From positions 1 to 8,799 of the forward strand of contig DLYX01000409.1 of NCBI GenBank assembly GCA_003447545.1: a stretch of 8,799 nucleotides of DNA, read 5' to 3'. The stretch is from Deltaproteobacteria bacterium (lineage in GTDB: Bacteria; Desulfobacterota; Binatia; UBA12015). Positions 6,634 through 8,799 of this stretch are shown one piece after another. A model generated the notes under the pieces. That model did not search any database, was not told where the DNA came from, and saw only the letters and a program-made list of their open reading frames with translations. Position numbers and translations under genes: made by a program. The first letter of the stretch is position 1, and each line of letters starts with the position of its first letter.

Positions 6634-7794
6634 TCAGAAGAAGGAGGCGAAGATATCGTCTGCGGCGAGCAGCCCCTGCGGTGTCAGCCGCAGCCAATCA
6701 TCGGACCACTCCAGCATACCCTGCTCGCATAATTCAGGAATGTGCGGGTAGGCCTCGAGCGTGGGTTCGCCATAGCGGGACTGGAAGTTCCGCGTATCGA
6801 GACCGCGGCCTTCGCGGAGAGCGAGCCAGCATACCTCGCCCATGGCCTGCTGCCGGGTCAGTTCCTCGGATTCGTCCTCGGCCAGTCCGGTGCCCTCAAC
6901 CGATTCCATATATTCGGCGGGCTCGCGCAGGTTCATCCATCGACGACCAAAGGAGTTTTCCGCAGCCTTTCCGGGACGGTAGGAATGGGCCCCGGCGCCG
7001 AGTCCGATATAAGGATTGCCGCGCCAATAGGCCTGATTGTGGCGCGCTTCGAAACCCGGCCGGGCGAAATTCGAGATCTCGTAGGCCATGAGTCCGGCTG
7101 GCGGGAGGACCTTCCGAATTGTTTCAAACATCTCGGCTTCTTCTTCGTTGCCGAGTCTTTGGACGCGACCACGTTCGAGGTCGCGCGTCAGGGGGGTCCC
7201 GGGCTCATAGGTGAGAGAATAGGCAGAGATATGGTCGGGACCGAAGCTCAGGGCCTCGTCGAGGTCGGCCTGCAGTTCTGCGGCGGTTTGCCCCGGAATC
7301 GCATGGATGAGGTCGAGAGAGAGATTCGTGAAGGAGGCGCTCCGAGCGTCGCGAAGTGCGGTCCGGGAGTCGTCGACTGAATGCTGTCGACCAAGAGCCC
7401 GAAGCAGGTGCGGGGTGAAGGTCTGTACGCCGAGAGAGAGCCGATTGATCCCGGCTTGCCGAAAGCCTCGGAGCCTGTCGAGGTCGATGCTGCCCGGATT
7501 CGTCTCGAGAGTAATCTCGGCATTCTCGACAACGGATCCTGTTTCTCGAATACCATCCAGCAGCATGGATATTGTTTGCGGCGCAAAGAGGGAGGGTGTT
7601 CCGCCGCCCATGAAGATCGTGCCCACCGAGCTTCCGGCAAACGGACTCTGTTGCATTCGTTGGCGCAGCTCTGCCAGCAGCGCCTTTGCATAACGTTCTT
7701 CCGGCCACTTTCGAGCAGCCCGGGTGTTGAAATCGCAATAAGGGCAGAGCTCCAGACACCAGGGGATGTGGAGATAGATCGAAATCACGCTCAA
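6634..7794 (-). CDS. hemW: HemW, radical SAM heme chaperone (coproporphyrinogen III oxidase-like)
   Basis: A 386-residue radical SAM protein. The cluster motif CLELCPYCDF has C13, C17 and C20 and a Phe at 22, the C-x3-C-x2-C-x-F pattern of HemW; true HemN has Cys at that last place. Other conserved blocks are FMGGGTPSLF (SAM-binding Gly run), ETNPGSID, NRLSLGVQTF, LDLIHAIPGQT, ISAYSLTYEPGTPL and NQAYWRGNPYIGLGAGAHSY, then a HemW C-terminal domain. HemW binds heme and helps insert it into proteins such as respiratory enzymes; it lacks coproporphyrinogen oxidase activity where tested, though it is often misannotated as HemN. The start is uncertain: TTG at 7794 overlaps the lexA stop (TTGA), and GTG at 7788 is two codons further in; neither has a clear Shine-Dalgarno. 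Transcription is likely from the lexA side. Confidence 0.95.
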   Translation of the reverse strand: MSVISIYLHIPWCLELCPYCDFNTRAARKWPEERYAKALLAELRQRMQQSPFAGSSVGTIFMGGGTPSLFAPQTISMLLDGIRETGSVVENAEITLETNPGSIDLDRLRGFRQAGINRLSLGVQTFTPHLLRALGRQHSVDDSRTALRDARSASFTNLSLDLIHAIPGQTAAELQADLDEALSFGPDHISAYSLTYEPGTPLTRDLERGRVQRLGNEEEAEMFETIRKVLPPAGLMAYEISNFARPGFEARHNQAYWRGNPYIGLGAGAHSYRPGKAAENSFGRRWMNLREPAEYMESVEGTGLAEDESEELTRQQAMGEVCWLALREGRGLDTRNFQSRYGEPTLEAYPHIPELCEQGMLEWSDDWLRLTPQGLLAADDIFASFF

Positions 7795-8414
7795 TAACGA
7801 CGCATCAAACCGACGATCACGCCCCGGATTTCCAGATCACCTTCATGGCAGAGAATCGGCGGGACCTGATCGTTGGCAGGCTGCAGTCGGACGCGCCCAC
7901 CTTTTTCGCGGAAGAAGCGTTTGATCGTGGCTTCTCCGTTGAGCACGGCAACAACCGTTTGGCCGTTGTCGGCCAGGGCGCGGCTTTCCACGACCACGAG
8001 ATCCCCGTCGAGAATGCCATCATCTCGCATGGATTCGCCGGCAACCTGAAGAACAAAGCTCTCGGCTTTTCGGACGAGCTCTTCGGGGACCGAAACGAAT
8101 TCGTCATGAAGTTCGGCGGCGATCGGTTTCCCGGCGGCGGCGAGGCCAAGCAAGGGTAATTCCACACTCTCGGAATGCCGTTGTTGTGGTACGATTTCGA
8201 CGGCGCGGCTCTGTCCGGGGCGCCGGCGAATCATCCCTTTGCCTTCCAGATTGCTCAGGTGCTTGTGGACGGTGGCCAGCGAGGTCAGGCCGAAGTTCTC
8301 CCCGATTTCTTCGAGAGTCGGCGCGTAGCCGTATTCGCGAATATAATTGGTGAGGAAATCCAGCAGCTCTTTCTGGCGCCGGGTCATTGTTTTCGAAGAT
8401 GCCTGCTCAAGCAT
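7791..8414 (-). CDS. lexA: SOS repressor LexA
   Basis: A 207-residue repressor-protease that controls the SOS DNA-damage genes and self-cleaves when stimulated by RecA filaments. The N-terminal winged helix holds TRRQKELLDFLTNYI (11-25), APTLEEIGENFGLTS and the recognition helix region SLATVHKHLSNLEGKG (45-60). The cleavage site is A94-G95 in LGLAAAGKP. The catalytic Ser is S128 (AGESMRDDGI) and the Lys is K165 (EATIKRF), so it should be active. Two starts are possible: ATG 8414 and ATG 8387 (beginning MTRRQKELL, the usual start of the family). Neither has a good Shine-Dalgarno. The promoter predicted just upstream would start transcription around 8414, making the short form attractive, or the long form leaderless. 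The stop overlaps the hemW start, suggesting co-transcription. Confidence 0.97.
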   Translation of the reverse strand: MLEQASSKTMTRRQKELLDFLTNYIREYGYAPTLEEIGENFGLTSLATVHKHLSNLEGKGMIRRRPGQSRAVEIVPQQRHSESVELPLLGLAAAGKPIAAELHDEFVSVPEELVRKAESFVLQVAGESMRDDGILDGDLVVVESRALADNGQTVVAVLNGEATIKRFFREKGGRVRLQPANDQVPPILCHEGDLEIRGVIVGLMRRY

Positions 8415-8415
8415 G

Positions 8416-8432
8416 GGCGAACAATAGGCGAA
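8416..8432 (-). promoter_or_regulatory. Candidate LexA self-operator (11-base-period direct repeat)
   Basis: On the minus strand TTCGCC is repeated exactly after a 5-base spacer (TTCGCC-TATTG-TTCGCC), a period of 11. Framed slightly differently (8419-8433) it reads TTTC-N7-GTTC, seven of eight bases of the alphaproteobacterial LexA box GTTC-N7-GTTC. It overlaps the predicted -10 box, where a repressor would block polymerase. lexA is usually self-regulated, so position supports the call. Binding is not proven. Confidence 0.5.
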
Positions 8433-8449
8433 AATCTGTCTCGGAGCAA
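8421..8449 (-). promoter_or_regulatory. Predicted sigma-70 type promoter for lexA-hemW
   Basis: On the minus strand a -35-like TTGCTC (8449-8444) is followed after exactly 17 bases by a -10-like TATTGT (8426-8421). They match the consensus at 3 of 6 and 4 of 6 positions. It lies wholly in the 54-base gap between mltG and lexA. Initiation would fall near 8414, at or next to the longer lexA start codon. Matches are modest, so the call rests partly on position and on the overlapping repeat. Confidence 0.45.
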
Positions 8450-8468
8450 CCAGGGCGGCGAAATCGGT

Positions 8469-8799
8469 TCAGCGGTTTTGACGAATGGCTCGCCGATGTT
8501 CCCGGTAGCTGCGGCTGAAGACGTGTGTCCGGTCGTTCCTGGCGACAAAATAGAGGACTTTCGAGTCATCTGCCGGTCGCACGGCGGCGATCAGGGCGGC
8601 TTGGCCGGGATTGGCGATCGGCCCCGGCGGTAGTCCCTTGATTTTGTAGGTATTATAAGGGCTTTCGCGATCGAGATGGCTCGGTCGCACACGTCCGGTG
8701 TTCCCCGGCAAATCGTAGACGGCGGTCGGGTCTGACTGCAGTCTCATCCCCCGCCGCAACCGGTTGCGAAAGACGGCGGAAATCAATGCACGTTCGCTG
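8469..8799 (-). CDS. mltG: Endolytic transglycosylase MltG, C-terminal part (5' end outside window)
   Basis: The frame stays open to the window edge, so only the last 110 or so residues are seen. They match the end of the YceG/MltG catalytic domain: SERALISAVFRNRL, GMRLQSDPTAVY, SPYNTYKIKGLPPGPIANPG, AALIAAVRPADDSKVLYFVAR and THVFSRSYREH. MltG is an inner-membrane enzyme that cuts nascent peptidoglycan strands and is thought to terminate glycan chain growth. The N-terminal membrane segment, LysM-like part and the catalytic Glu (just before the visible segment in E. coli) are not in the window, so activity cannot be judged. A TTG at 8786 is in frame but lies inside conserved sequence and is not the start. 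The gene ends 54 bases before lexA. Confidence 0.95.
   Translation of the reverse strand, partial: SERALISAVFRNRLRRGMRLQSDPTAVYDLPGNTGRVRPSHLDRESPYNTYKIKGLPPGPIANPGQAALIAAVRPADDSKVLYFVARNDRTHVFSRSYREHRRAIRQNR

Noticed and set aside
6742..7380. 212-residue plus-strand frame opposite hemW
   Set aside because: It sits fully antisense to the conserved hemW gene, shows no domain, and has no clear ribosome-binding site; the frames at 6681-7091 and 7381-7797 are similar shadows.
8175..8633. 152-residue plus-strand frame over the lexA 5' end and mltG
   Set aside because: It is antisense to two conserved genes and spans the lexA promoter region; no motif or start signal supports it.

Overview
The window reads as a chromosomal core-gene segment from a Gram-negative bacterium of the broad deltaproteobacterial grade (Myxococcota, Desulfobacterota, Binatota or a relative). 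This rests on two things seen together: LPS-export genes, which imply an outer membrane, and the run lptA-lptB-rpoN-hpf-ptsN-hprK-rapZ-EIIA(Man)-HPr, whose HPr kinase plus mannose-type EIIA are typical of deltaproteobacteria rather than gammaproteobacteria. Genus cannot be set from sequence alone. GC looks moderately high (upper 50s percent by eye). I see no mobile element, tRNA, rRNA or CRISPR array.

Plus strand, bases 1 to 6563: one tightly packed, probably single operon of nine genes. It opens with a 5'-truncated LptC-LptA fusion, followed by lptB, rpoN, hpf, ptsN, hprK, rapZ, a mannose-family EIIA and HPr. Start and stop codons overlap at four junctions (lptCA/lptB, rpoN/hpf, hprK/rapZ, EIIA/HPr), and the largest gap is about 25 bases. 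LptCA and LptB belong to the LPS transport bridge. RpoN is sigma-54. Hpf parks ribosomes. PtsN, HprK, EIIA and HPr form a regulatory phosphotransfer set with no sugar permease, and RapZ is an amino-sugar/small-RNA type regulator. Enzyme I, which often follows HPr in relatives, is not here.

Bases 6564 to 6633: a short convergent gap with a 7-bp hairpin that may serve as a bidirectional terminator.

Minus strand, 8799 down to 6634: the C-terminal part of mltG (cut by the window end), then lexA, then hemW. lexA and hemW overlap at stop/start. The 54-base mltG-lexA gap holds a plausible sigma-70 promoter whose -10 element is covered by an 11-base-period direct repeat. That repeat resembles the alphaproteobacterial LexA box and is a candidate LexA self-operator.

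The points most worth a second look are the LptC-LptA fusion, the direct-repeat LexA operator candidate, the perfect 12-bp inverted repeat just inside lptB, and the regulatory PTS branch without a linked Enzyme I. No wholly new system is evident; most of the window is conserved housekeeping.
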